Shown: positions 11,070 to 23,700 of the stretch, piece by piece | Position numbering within the stretch: the first letter of the stretch is position 1 | How the letters are laid out: each line of letters starts with the position of its first letter | Assembly (NCBI GenBank): GCA_902728285.1 | Contig: CACVBU010000053.1 | Location: forward strand, 1,483,000-1,546,999 | Direction of reading: 5' to 3' | Origin: Clytia hemisphaerica | Lineage: Eukaryota; Cnidaria; Hydrozoa; Leptothecata; Clytiidae | DNA: 64,000 nucleotides | The notes under the pieces: model-generated | What the model was told of the DNA's origin: nothing | Database searches by the model: none | Seen by the model: only the letters and a program-made list of their open reading frames with translations | Translations under genes and position numbers: made by a program

Positions 11070-12118
11070 CCATATCAACTTTATCTAATTTCGCTTTTTT
11101 GTGATTCTGCCCACCCTCGCGAGCCAGGGCCGATAAACGATTCTGCGACTTAAAGAGGCCAGTACCGTATAATTGGAGGTAATGGCATGTAAAAGATGCA
11201 CCAATTATACGAAATAGGCTAATATCTTCTTAAACAACGACATGCTTTGATCTTCTTTTCTACTTTTATCAAGACACCTTGTATTATCACTATAACTCAA
11301 TAACGTCATGATGCCATACTCTCTGGCTCATTCTATGAAATGCGGCTACGGCGTTGTTAAAATAGTGACGTGATTTGTTTCGATATCGTTAAATAGAGCT
11401 AAATAAGTCATTTTTGTAACCCTAGAAACAAATGACATAATTGTTCACGATCCAAAACTAATTAAATCATAGATAAAAGGTTCTTTAGAAATTTGACGAA
11501 ATGCAATGTATTCGATGTTGGGTTTTTATAAGTTGTCGCAAACCTTATTATTTATATTTAAACTTCGAGAAAGAAATATGCATGGTGAACTGATGTGAAC
11601 TTTTGTAATCCTGTGCAGTTGGCCTACAGTCGTTTTAAAACAGAAAGAGAAATTGTTAAGTATGGCAAATTTAAACATTGCTACACCCCCTTCTCACAGA
11701 ACAGACCCGGTAGGTTTTTTTCAGCCAGTGGGGATAAAAATAATGAACTGAAACTCTTCTATGGCTGGAGATTTTAATTCTTTTGTTTTCAAATCAGAAA
11801 ATTCAGCGAGAGGGGAGTATGGATCCTATTGTAAACCTTGGTGACTGGTGACTCGATAACGACTTTAGGTTGATTTAAAAAATAGGTAACATACGATAAA
11901 AAGGGAAGTTTTAGATCTGGGAGACAGGAAGACGGGAAATGACGCACTTTTCTGAAATTTTGAGTCTAACGAATTTTCACGCAACCAAAATCACTTCTCT
12001 AGCACATTCAGTCCTTTCGTCACCCTATGACGACTAAAGATTTTTTGAATCACTAATTTAATTGATCTAATTGCCTGGGAGCCTTTAGCATCAATCTTAC
12101 ACTTACTTTAAAATGACC
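11070..12118. other. Gene-free stretch
   Basis: No supported gene. A small hairpin ('ccgtataattgg'...'ccaattatacg', about 11,164-11,212) is the only structure noted. Confidence 0.5.
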
Positions 12119-12340
12119 GCACGTTTTTTTATAAGAACATCCATAAAGCCCTTGGATGTTCTTAACTTTTCGAGTTTTAAGCCCAAAAATGTTCTTGAAA
12201 TGTTCTTATTTTCAATATTTTGTTATGGAATTTCTTAAGAAATCAGGTCAGATCAGGTGTTTAGAGACTTAAAGTGTTCTTAACTTGTTCTTAAAATTTT
12301 GATCATCGAAGCCTTATGTTCTTATAAAGATATAATCATA
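12119..12340. mobile_element. MITE of the ACGTTTTTTTATAAG family, copy 1
   Basis: Begins CACGTTTTTTTATAAGAACAT; the interior is dense in TGTTCTTA words. Related copies lie at 45,906, 51,595, 56,876 and 63,200. The right end ('atgttcttataaag') is less exact. Confidence 0.6.
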
Positions 12341-13473
12341 CCGTTACTAAGAATTAGAGAAAGTAGATTTTGATCAAAAAGAATAAAAGTGATTATAAAC
12401 GACCGTAAGCCCTTATTATCCCAACAAACTTTTGTATCATGTCTCGAAACCACGGTCAACTAAAAAGCTTTTCGCTGACGATCAAATAGAGAGATTGATA
12501 TCTCAGAAATAATCAGAAATCTGTTTTATTTTGACTTGTTGTTTAGTGTCATGAAATTGTATCATGCTTGAGAAAATTATTTATCACTGATGAGAATTTT
12601 TTCATTGGAGTGCTGACGGTTTGAGTCAGAAACAATGCATGTTTCAGTTGTCTTAAAAGAATCGAAACTGTGATTAACTGGACTGACTCCTTACTTTGGC
12701 TTTTAGTACATTTTCGGTTGTAAAAGCATTTTGTCAATGAATTTACATTCGTTACTTTACTAGCCGATAATTTATGTCACGCATGACTGTTTGAGAAATA
12801 ATTTAACTTTTGGCTTCTAAGGATGAAAACATGAAACTAGCCTGAGTTTCTTGTTATGTTGTCCTCGTGATGAACGGGGTCTACTGTAGTTTTGTCATTG
12901 TATTTGCGTATTTACATATCTGTCGACGCGTTTATTTACTCGGTAAGCTGATAATTAGAACTGTGGAGGGTAAAAGAATTCAAAAATTGACTCGTAAGAA
13001 AGACAGTGATGTAAGGTTATCAATGTTTCTGTTGCAAGTAGCTTTAACTAATATGAAAGTCCATTTTACTGAATAGTCTCTAAATGGGCACCCTTTACGG
13101 GGGGAGGGGCAAGGGGGAAATTGGGTTACGACAGCTTCATTCTTTTGCAGAAAAACTTTTTAAATTCAAAAAACTTTTCTATGCTGTTTAGGTGCAGCAA
13201 GTGAAAAATGATGGTAAGTTTTCGTCACTGGATTAATCTTTTTGGATGATTTCTTGCTCTCTGACTGTGTTAGCAATTTATTAGTGGGTGTTAACGGTGA
13301 TCCAAGAAAAATTCGTTTCAATGTTATTTTAAGTTTTTTGCGACCCCCTTCTTAAGATGTCCTGGCTTTATTACATATTTCTCTTTTCTTGAAAGATAAA
13401 ATTACAAAACAGACAGTGAGCAAGATTACAAAAATTGGCGTTACGGCAAGCGATGTAAAAAGGGAAAAAGAAT
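12341..13473. other. Gene-free stretch upstream of the receptor gene
   Basis: Contains the presumed receptor promoter, but I see no convincing TATA box. A hydrophobic 24-codon frame at 12,870 that reaches a GTAAGC is an unproven alternative first exon; the next acceptor leads to a stop. Confidence 0.4.
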
Positions 13474-13518
13474 ATGCCCAAAGACAAAAAGTGGAAAACC
13501 AAAATTGGTAATGCTTGA
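13474..13518 (+). promoter_or_regulatory. Short upstream ORF overlapping the receptor start codon
   Basis: A 14-codon frame beginning MPKDKKWK ends in TGA at 13,516-13,518, just past the main ATG at 13,511. An ATG-TAA start-stop lies at 13,453. If the transcript includes this leader, translation of the receptor would depend on leaky scanning or reinitiation. Confidence 0.35.
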
Positions 13519-16500
13519 TTTCAATAAGAAGAGAAAACTGGTCCTGTTGGTATTGGTTATAAGCACATGTTTAGAGGTATGTAAATCGACCGTGGTTGAG
13601 AGATTCAATGATGGTGAAGATGAGTTCGAAATCAAAGCAGGGTTAACATGTGATTTGTTCAACGCGTATGAGGTTTTTAAGCATGAAGATGGTACAAGAT
13701 CTTGTGCGTGTGACCAGGACGAGCATTTGGCGTCAATGGATGACCACGGCTCGCACATGAGATGTATCAAATTCAAAGGTAAGTTGCGCTTGGCTTAACT
13801 ACGGGAAGACTTTAGAAAGAAAATCAATACGCAGGTGTATACCGTATTACTCAAAATAAACGCCTCCGAATAAACGCCCCGGGCGTTTATTAAATTTTTT
13901 GATTTTTAGGAGGGGCGTTTATTCGAGGGGGAGGCGTTTATTCGAAGTAATACGCGGTATTTGAAATAAACAATGGATGTACTGCTAGGGTACGTTTATC
14001 ATCACCTCTAGGATAGCCCCCAAAGACAACAAATTAAAAAAGCGAATTTTTATTAGGGTTTCTTTTTGGCAAAACACAATATAGAAAATTTTGATAAAGT
14101 TTTTGGAATTTCAGTCCCTCAGGAGAACTTTATCCACAATCGTCTTGATTGAAATTTTCTATCAGTGAAGAGTCTTTGACAAGGCAATATTGCTACTTTA
14201 GACTATTGCAATGTCGAGTACTTAAAAAACCGAAAGCAAACCGTCCGAACTCGAGAAAAAGTTGACAAAATCTTGAAAATGGAGTTTTGGAACATAGTTT
14301 CGAACAATAAAGGCAAATGGGTCGATTTGACGAGTGAATTAGATGATGTGATTCGAATAAAAAGAGCTGGCAGACTGGTAAGTTTGTTTTGAAATTCAAT
14401 TTCGTACCCTAATGCCATGTTTAAGAGTTGTACTAATGGACGTGATACACTATGAATGGTATTTTCCTAACGGGGGTGAAATTTTGACCAAATTTTCCAG
14501 TGGGGTGGGGATCCCACCGGGTTTGTGACACTTGAGGCTTAAAATCGAATTCTTTGAAACTTATTATACTTGGCAAGTTACTTCTTAGCTCATGGAAGGT
14601 TAAATTTAAATTGCGCATTTTATTGTGATTTTTATATCTGAATTGAAATGACAGTACTTCATAGGCACCGAAGCACGTATGGTAATATTTTCTAGCTCTT
14701 TACTCAATAATTTCTCATTTAAAATGATGTTTTGATGTCTTTTAGAACGTGAGGGCCACAAAGAAGAAATACAAGGGCCAACTGATTAAAATCTCGATGA
14801 ACAAGGATACTTGTCTTTATTTGATTGGAGAAGGTGATATAACATGTAAGTGCATTACTCCGACTATATGAAGATACCGTAAAGGAGAAAAATTCCTTGT
14901 AAAAACAAAGTAAACCATCAAAGTTGCTATCCATAATGCATAGCACAACTACTTTAAATATGAAATTTGAATTTCGAAAATTCCGTATCTTTTTAGATCC
15001 CTTTGATTTCAACAAGATTTTTCCAGGGTCAATTCCTACAACAACTACCACCACAACCACCCCTCCAACAACAACGACCATCTCTCCAACTACTACGACA
15101 AAAACTACAACAACAACAACAATGGTCCCAGTACAAACAACAACGCCATCGACAACTCTTTACACACCAACAAAAAAAACATCAACACATACTAAAACAA
15201 GCAGCTTACAACCACAAACAACAACAGTATATAAATCATCAACAAACGCAATTAGAACATCCTCAACAGAAAACCATAACACATCTCCACTTATTCAATC
15301 TACTCAGTATTCAACAGACCAACCTGTCACCAGATTTCCAAACAACCAGAAAGAAACAGCCGATGAAAAAACGAGTTTCAACATTGGGTTGATCGCAGGC
15401 TTGGTCATCTTTTCAGTCATTGCATTAGCGTTGATTGTAGTGGTCTCCATATTGTGTAAAAGAAGGTAAGTCTGATCATACAAATGACACACGACGTTAA
15501 TCGAACCTTATTTGGACGTTATATGGACGTTTTTTGGACTTCAGTCATAGCATTAGCGTTGATTATAATTGCTTCCATACTCTGTAAAAAAGGTATAGTC
15601 TAAGATTTTACAGTGAAGTCTCCTTAACTCCAACCTCTACAACTCGAATGTCTTTTTAACTCGAACGACCATGAGACACGCACTTTTTTTCTTGTGTTGG
15701 TGGGATGGAGCATATTGCATTGCACCAACGCGAAAAAAACTTCTCGTGTCCCAAAGCCTCAACTGTTAACAAAAGAAAGAAACAAAAGCTTTCCAGACCG
15801 GGGTTTTTTATATTGACTATGTTGTTATCATAAAATGCCTCAAGGGAACTAACTTTGACGAAAAAAAAAAACAATTTATCGTCAAAACAAAATAAAAAAA
15901 ATTGCTGCCTTGCCAAAAAAATAAATTCCTCACCCAATTAAATCTTTTAAAGATTTTTGCTACTAGCCTAAATCAGTTCCCTTAGGGTAATACTTATGAC
16001 TGTCATTTCTTCAACAGAGCTAAAGCCCCAAGTAAACAAGCACAATCATCAATCGAAAACCCTATCTACACTGTACCTGCAACAAGCCAAAACGAGAATC
16101 TCTACTTATCACCGATTGACTTTATGAACGATGCAAAAATGTACTCAAAAAGCGGACAAGATGGCGCAAATATATACTCGGATATCGGCCACCTCGGTCA
16201 GGCTTCACGAACTGGCTCCTTTAACTCTCTTATTACAACATCAACAAATAACAGTCCACAAGTACAAAGACCTAGTCCCCTGGTCGTTTGTGATACCGAG
16301 AGTCCAGAAGGATTGTATGTAGGGTTATCCCAGAATGCGACAGTTGGACAGACAGAGAATAACTATCAAACATTGCCATCATCAAGTTTTACAGGTATTT
16401 TAGCAGTTAGAATGTATGTAACACACCTTTTCGACCGTAGCCGCCAATAGATCTTATCGGAGCTTTTGATTTTTCTAAAAAAGCGATGCATTGTTGGATT

Positions 16501-17282
16501 GTTTCGAGTGTATTACAATATAATTCCCTCGAGGAATTCCTAAGATATTTCTATTGTAATACACTCAAAACAATCACACAATACATCGCTTTTTTAGAAA
16601 AATAGAAAAACTCCGATAAAGTCTATTGCTGCGCGGGCATTTTTTGTCCGTTTTACCACCCTAAAATCGTCCCAGTCTTTTTTTTTGCACCTAAAGACAA
16701 TAAAAAAAAGTGTAAAAAAAAGGATTGGATCGAGTTTAGGGTGGTAAATTAAATAATATAATAACGCGTCTGACCACGTGACTACGGTCGAAAAGGTGTA
16801 TTCCATCAATATATTTTATTTTCAAGATCTGAAATTTGAAGGTCTGAAATTTCATTCCAATGCACCGAGCTTCAGAGCTTAAGTATATATACGGAGCGCA
16901 AATCGGTTGGTGGGATGCCAGCAACATAAAGGGAAAATGCAAAAGAAGTAGATTTTAAACTTTTTAGCGAAAATTAGTGAAGATCTGAAAGAAACAGAAA
17001 GTTCATCGATTTACGAAATTTTCTTCCTAAAGTAAAAACTTGATATAAATATATATATTTTCAATCTTACTAGGAAGCGAATATACAGCATTATCACCAG
17101 ACAATTCTGGCGCTATTGAAGCAACGAGTGAACCAATGTACCGTGAAGTATACGAAGATCCCAACAGTCCTGGTGGCAGTAGTAACACCTACATTGAACC
17201 TTCTCAAGGTGGTGGAAATTATCAATCATTGAATTTACAGAATGAACCACCTAGTATCTATCACCAGCTGCAGAACAACTAA
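13511..17282 (+). CDS. Mucin-like type I membrane receptor with tyrosine-rich tail, six exons
   Basis: Exons 13511-13778, 14202-14377, 14746-14845, 15027-15465, 16018-16394, 17074-17282; all GT-AG and all join in phase, giving 522 residues. Residues 1-26 are a signal peptide. 27-182 form an ectodomain with six cysteines (47, 65, 67, 85, 92, 171) that I do not recognise. 183-295 is a Thr-rich mucin stalk, 302-324 a transmembrane helix, then CKRR and a 195-residue tail. The tail has twelve tyrosines: NPIY at 342-345, ITIM-like SEYTAL (455-460) and SIYHQL (514-519), plus YxxL/YxxI sites at 381, 428, 444 and 503. Known families with such tails bind SH2/PTB proteins; signalling through phosphatases or kinases is inferred. 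The start is the first ATG giving the signal peptide. It converges on the MMP gene, 478 bp away. Confidence 0.8.
13840..13959. mobile_element. MITE of the TACCGTATTA...AATAAACGCC family, in receptor intron 1
   Basis: Inverted ends TACCGTATTACTC and its inverse 'gaagtaatacgcggta' enclose repeated 'aataaacgcccc' words. Related copies at 38,991 and, more distantly, 39,579. Confidence 0.75.
15540..15592 (+). pseudogene. Duplicated transmembrane-coding segment in receptor intron 4
   Basis: Repeats 15,415-15,465 with about ten changes; it would encode SVIALALIIIASILCKK against SVIALALIVVVSILCKR in exon 4. It is preceded by TTTTTTGGACTTCAG (acceptor-like) and followed by AAG/GTATAG (donor-like), so it could be a relic or an alternative piece of exon. 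It lacks the stalk-side half of the helix. Confidence 0.6.
16423..16799. mobile_element. Outer MITE interrupted by another MITE, receptor intron 5
   Basis: 'acaccttttcgaccgtag' (16,423-16,440) and its inverse (16,782-16,799) bracket the block, and the element at 16,446-16,627 is nested in it. Confidence 0.6.
16446..16627. mobile_element. Hairpin MITE of the AATAGATCTTATC family, copy 1
   Basis: Arms AATAGATCTTATCGGAG...CTCCGATAAAGTCTATT with an inner 'aaaaaagcgatg' and a central 'ttcctaagatatttctattg'. A second copy is at 63,744-63,934. Confidence 0.85.
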
Positions 17283-17721
17283 TATGTTGTTTTAACTTGC
17301 CAAATAGCTTAGTAAAACTCCCTCTTTAATATTCCTTTAATTTATAACAATATTTATAAAAATGACTACCCTAACCATATATAATTTTTTGTAAATAATT
17401 TGATACCAAGAAAATACTTTAGAACATTTTTAGCTGAAAATATATCTTTTCTTTATGAAGGAATTTTTTCAGCTGATTTACTTTTGGCAAATTTGTTCCA
17501 AAAGCCACATAAACATGACATCACATCCCTGTCTTTGAATGTAATAATTTATACAAATTTGGTTTTCCGATGTAGTAGTTAAAGTCGGTCAGTTGCAATT
17601 TCAATGGTTCGAAATTTGTGTAAAAGTCGTTTTAGAATGCTGTAAAGAAGTCATCGAATATTTCTGGTTGGTGGCTTAAGAGTCACTTTTTCTTTGATGT
17701 AAAATTCTATCTTTGGTGGTG

Positions 17722-17738
17722 AATAAAAAGGTTTTATT
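17722..17738. terminator. Near-palindromic poly(A) region between converging genes
   Basis: AATAAA on the plus strand (17722-17727) and on the minus strand (17738-17733) lie back to back. The minus signal is 22 nt past the MMP stop. The plus signal is 440 nt past the receptor stop and is the first exact AATAAA I see after it. The two 3' UTRs would overlap by a few tens of bases. Confidence 0.6.
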
Positions 17739-17759
17739 GGAAAGATTATCGAATCTTGC

Positions 17760-20700
17760 TCAAGGATCGCTGAGTCGGAGCAACGTTTTGATGTTGCTGC
17801 TTTGTATCAGCTCGTCCTCTGATTCACCGAGTTCTGGTATTTTTGGCGCTCCATCACATTCTAAGAGTCTTTCAACACCGTAGTCTGATTGTACGCGAAA
17901 TTTCCTGTGAAAAAAAGATAGATCTATGAGTAAAAAATAACGCCTAATAAACATAGATTTATAAAGTCCGAAGGACTAGATGTCGTGCCGTCGCAGGCAA
18001 AAAAAAGTGAATATCGGAAAAAAATTTTTACTATTGTTTTCGAAAACCCGCGAAGCTTCTGATTGGTCAAGCGCTGAAATTCTATTGTAATGTCACGTGA
18101 CTTTAGGATTTCCTACCTAACCACGGCACACTTTTCAGCAAAGGTACGCCATCTATGCTAATAACATGGGAACTTCCTAGAACCCGATATTGACAGTTGA
18201 TACGGTAAGCCGAATTTTCGGTAATCCAGCGTTAAAACTATTTTGACCGTCATTAGAGAAATCTTTAGAAAGCTTTCCGGATATGAAAAATAATAAATAA
18301 AACCAGTCGGCAAAGAAGTACTCAGTACTGAAAAAGTATATCTTTTACAGGGCTGTGAATTGTCTAACAAGAATCACTCTTAAGTTTTGCGTGAAAAATT
18401 TGTCTAACAAACCTTGTATCAAAGACATAAACTCGGTTTCGTGCAAAGAAAATTGTTTTGCTTTTATCAGGAGGTGAATATGCTGCATCGATGGACGACG
18501 GTAGTCCTCTCCATGCCCTTGAGATGTCTTTCGGGTATCCTGTTTTATTCAAAAAGAGGAAATAAACAGACGTTTTGCGAACCTTGCGTAGTGTAAAGGT
18601 AAAGCATTTCGCTACGGCGCGCAAGAACGTGGGTTCAATGCCAGGTCGGGTCGTACTAAAGACTTTACACTTGATACAAAAATTGTACTTAATGCTCAGC
18701 AATTAAGGGAAGGATAGATATTAGTCTGGGTAGAAAAAGTGGAGTTCTTGATTATCAAGTTCTCGAAACAGGAACCTTCGAGTATTATCTTCTTTGGTCA
18801 TATCAAAGGTTTAAAAAATGGTACTTGATGCCTGTCTGCTTAATTCTCAGTAATTCATGATATTCATGACGTAATGTTTTCTACGGAAAGACCCCAGTTT
18901 TTGCCAGTAGTGACAAATTTTATATAACTTTAAATTTTCCACTACTGGCTAAAACCAGGGTATTTCCGTAGAAAACATTACGTCATGAATATCATGAATT
19001 AAGAAAAGGATGGAGCAATCAAGGGAGAAAGAGTGGCGATCTTTCCTACGTTCACGTAGATCGCTATCGAAGGAAGAACCTTTGAGTTGTCTTTAACTTC
19101 AGTTGCAGAACTACTTACTTACCTATGAAGCTTTACAACTAGAAGTGACGGAAGTTGTGAAGCCTTTTACGGTCCTAATAAATCATGAAATCGGGACTTG
19201 AGTGCACTTTAATAGCAAGTTTCAATTTCTTGGGTGACTGTGATTTAAAGCCTCTACATATTTCTTTCTTAGTATACCTCTAGCAATCTATTTCAGATAG
19301 ATTGTTTAATGTTAGGAATTTTGGGTTCGAGTTTTTAAGCTTACTTCTATAAGTAAACCTTGTCAAGAATTTCCAGCTCAGATTGTTCTGAAAAGAGTTA
19401 ATATTACCTTTATCAAAGTCATTTTTCTTGTTGTTATATCTCCAGTATTGGGTACCCGCAAAGAAATACGTTCGTCTGTTACGTGGCCAAAACAAGGCTG
19501 CATCAATTTTACTGACGTATCTTGGGAAATTGAAGTTCAGTGGATCAGTAGTACCTTCACTGATAGAGTGAGGACCAGAAATATGATCAAAATTGTTGTA
19601 TATAACGTACCTGGAAAAAGAATAAATTAGGAAAATCATTTCAGTGGTTTGTCAAAAATTAAGGTCACGGGTTTATTTTGACCGTAAAGTGCGATACCGT
19701 AGGCATGTACATAATTTGCCAAAGCAAACCATGCAAGTGAAATCTTATGTACAGGCCTACGGTATCGCATTTAACGGTCTAAATAAACACTTGCTTAACC
19801 TCGCTAATATCCAGGAAGTCGCCGTTTGTCAAAAGCTCGTGGATTTTAAAGGGAGTCATACAAAATAGAAAAAAGAGGACGGGTTTTAAATGATGAAACT
19901 AACCAACCTTTTTCCAGAGAAAACAATGAGATTTTTCTTTTTACCAAAATCATTCGCTAATACTGCATCAATATTGCCAGGGACGTGTCTCCTTTTGAAA
20001 TAGCTATATCTGTTAAACGTTGGTAAAGAATTTCTGTAGCCTAAGAAATACATTTTGTTTGTATTTGTGAAGCCTATTTTAAGACCATATCGTTTAGCGT
20101 CAAAGATAGCTGTCGTAATGCCAGTTGGACAACGGCGATTGGATTGCGATTTAGATTTTGATTGTGATTTAGTTGTGGTGATTGTCGTGGTCGGGGTGGT
20201 GATTGTCATGGTCGGGGTGGTGGTTGTCGTGGTCGGGGTGGTGGTTATCGTTGTGGTTGGGACAGTCGTTGTTGTCGTAGGAATGGTCGTTATAGTCGTT
20301 GTCGTGGTTGGGATGGTGGTTGTTGTTGTAGGGATGGTGGTTGTCGTGGTCGGGGTGGTGGTTATCGTTGTGGTTGGGACAGTCGTTGTTGTCGTAGGAA
20401 TGGTCGTTATAGTCGTTGTCGTGGTCGGGATGGTGGTTGTTGTTGTAGGGATGGTGGTTGTCGTGGTCGGGGTGGTGGTTATCGTTGTGGTTGTGATAGT
20501 CGTTGTCGTGGTTGTAGTAGGAATGGTCGTTGTAGTCGTTGGGGTAGTCGTTGTCGTGGTTGGGATGGTCGTTGTTGTTGTAGGGATGGTGGTTGTCGTG
20601 GTCGGGATGGTCGTTATCGTTGTGGTTGGGACAGTCGTTGTTGTCGTAGGAATGGTCGTTGTAGTCGTTGGGGTAGTCGTTGTCGTGGTTGGGATGGTCG

Positions 20701-23700
20701 TTGTTGTTGTAGGGATGGTGGTTGTCGTGGTCGGGGTGGTGGTTATCGTTGTGGTTGGGATAGTCGTTGTCGTGGTTGTAGTAGGAATGGTCGTTGTAGT
20801 CGTTGGGGTAGTCGTTGTCGTGGTTGGGATGGTCGTTGTTGTTGTAGTGGTCGGGGTGGTGGTTGTCGTAGTTGTTGTAGCAGTAGTCGTTGCTCTCGTT
20901 GTTGATGGAGTTTTTGTGACTTCGAAAGTATCGGTAGTGTCGATCAGATCTTGTTCAGTAATTACTAGGGGTGGTTCTGGTGTAGGGGTGGTCGTTGTAG
21001 TTGTGGTTGCAGTGGTCGTTGTAGCAGTTTGAGGCACATCCTTTGCACCTAAGGAAAATAGACACGGTATATAAATTGACCTCTGAATGAGATAAGGACT
21101 CCAATAGCATAAAGTCAGATTACTTAGCTTTAAGATAAACTTCTTAGATTTTTCTTCATAATAAACATGATAACACTCATAACAAAGTAGGGGGCCAAAC
21201 CTTAGGATCCGTGACAACTTTTCTAGGACTCAACCACATAAATTTTATTCAAAAGTTGAATGTATTTAAATACATTTTCTCGGGGGGGTCCGATGCTTAG
21301 GCCTGGCAAAATTTTTTAGGGGGCAAGTTGGGAAATTACTCATTGGAAAATTAACCTTTTTTGACCCCATGAAAAATTGTCCTTAAGGGCGATGCTTTGG
21401 AAATCATTTCCGCTATGTAGCATTCGCGACGTCGCATTTTCTATGTTCATCCTAGGAAAATTAATTGGTCAGCCCCGATGACCCTTCAAATCCCTTTTTT
21501 CCAGCCGCCGCAACTTAAGAGTTTGGTTTTTTTATTCCGATTTCTAAAGTTTTTATCCGATCGGGTTAAGTTTGGTCTCCCGATCTGTGTATTTACTCTC
21601 AAGCTTTTTTAGGGCAGTGTTCCGGTTGGGATACGCTTTCAATTCATCCAATCGGGCTAAGTTTGGTTTCCCGATATGTGTTAAAAACAATTCAATATGG
21701 CTGCCAAAGCGGTGCTTTTTCGTTCGTTCGTTGTTTATCTCTTGCCAGCTTTTATTTTATATACAATCATTATATTTTGTTGAAGTGGCTTTTAAACTTA
21801 TAACTAAGGAAGATACAACACTGGAGTTAGATTATTAGGATGTTCTTTTCTTTAAGGTATGAAGATTTTAACTTATTTGCTCAAGTTTTTTCCTGAATTG
21901 TGAGTTATTGTTTTACCTGCTAGACCTCATTATTTTGTAGCATGAAAACATATTTTTTCATTTTGGACTTGAATATAGAGTAACCACCAACAATTGCTGG
22001 AATTTGATGGAGTGTATATATATTACAGTTCACAGCTTAATTATCTGATTATTCTTATTCACAAAAATAATGTTTTCTCGAACTTGAGCGTTTTTTTTTA
22101 TTTGATACATTTATAGACATTTTATATGCTTGTTCTTCTGGACAATTGGAGATAATATTGATAAAGCGTAAATGGAAATTGTTCAAGGATATTAAAGTAC
22201 AGCTCCTATGTAAATTCGAGAAGGAACGAAGTTCTTAATCAAATTATATTGACGCAAAAATGATTTTTTTCTAGACTTGCGTTTTTCACTGGTAGTTACG
22301 TTTGTTTTTTCGGACCGACTTGGAGATAATTATCATAAAGCGTAAATGGAAATTGATCAAGTATATTAATAAAGTACCTCCTATGTAAATTTAAGAAAGA
22401 ACGAAGTTCTTCGTCAAATTATATTGACGCAAAAATGATTTTTTTCTAGACTTGCGTTTTTCACTGGCAGTTACGTTTGTTTTTTTGGACCGACTTGGAG
22501 ATAATTATGATAAAGCCTAAATGGAAATTGATCAAGTATATTAAAGTACCGCTCCTATGTGAATTTGAGAAAGACCGAAGTTCTTCATCAAATTATTGAC
22601 GTAAAAATGATTTTTTCTAGACTTAAGTTTTCACTGTGATTTGAAAGCAGACACTTGCATTAGTTCTTTTTGACTTGGAGATAATTAGGATCAAGCGTAA
22701 ATGGAAATTAATCAAGTATATATTTAAAGTGCAGCTCCTGTGTAAATTTCAGAACGGCTGAAGTATTCTTCATCAAATTATTGACAAAAATTATGTTTTT
22801 CTAGACTTGCATTTTTTCACTGTGATTTGATGGCGAACATTTATACATTCTGGACTAATAATGATAAATAATAAATGTATATAAATGGATTGAATATTTT
22901 TTAATAGATAAATATTGCACGTTTAAGCATATATATTTAGGCTCAGGTTAGGGAAAATACAGTACAATAATTACAGTCTTTCTGGGACGACACCAGGTAT
23001 GCTAAACATAAAACTTTAAATTTGAATAAATTTTAGATGTCAGTGTAAACCTTATTTTGAATTTTTCATTGCTTATTATAAAAACATGTAGTTTTAAGCT
23101 AAACTATTTCTCTGCAGTTAAGATGAATAAGAATGACACCATTTTAACTTTTACTGATTTACAGCATCTTTGTTTTTGAAACTTTTTTGATTTTTTGTCC
23201 AGCTTGAGCTTGAATATAATTATAAGTCTAAGCTTAGTAAAAAATAATAAGTGTATAAACTTTTTGTGGTTTTTGATAAGTACAGTATGCCTTGCATTTA
23301 ACTTCCTTGCAAGGATTTTTATTTTCTTGAATCTGTTGTTGATGTAGCCTTTTGTTGCTGTTCGTCTGTATAATTTGATGATTTTTTTACTCTCGTTTTA
23401 GTAAATCATATCAATTTTTATTAACAACATATCTTTCTAATCATATTAAAGCAATTTAGGCTGACCTTCCAGCGTAGCTGGTTTATTTATCTTATATTGG
23501 CACTAACTTTAAATATCGAACTTAGTATAAGTCAATTTAGGAAGATCGCTTTTATATAGCTAAAAGGCTTGTTACCGACTTCAATCAATTCTAAACACAA
23601 CCCTTTCCGACAATTTGAGCTCATCTATAGAGCAACAAATTATATGCCTGAGGGAATTGCTATTCTAGCTTTTATAGAGCCTTCAATTCTCTTACGAATA

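Noticed and set aside
15003-15392. Gln-rich plus-strand frame over the receptor stalk
   Set aside because: A shifted reading of the Thr-rich exon; the Thr frame splices in phase and leads into the transmembrane helix.
20055-21032. Plus-strand frame of 325 residues, almost all Val and Gly
   Set aside because: It is the complement of the ACN minisatellite in MMP exon 7; the minus frame continues into a real hemopexin domain.
22146-22870. Regular repeats considered as a CRISPR array
   Set aside because: Units are 175 bp with no short repeat/unique spacer pattern, and the window is animal DNA.
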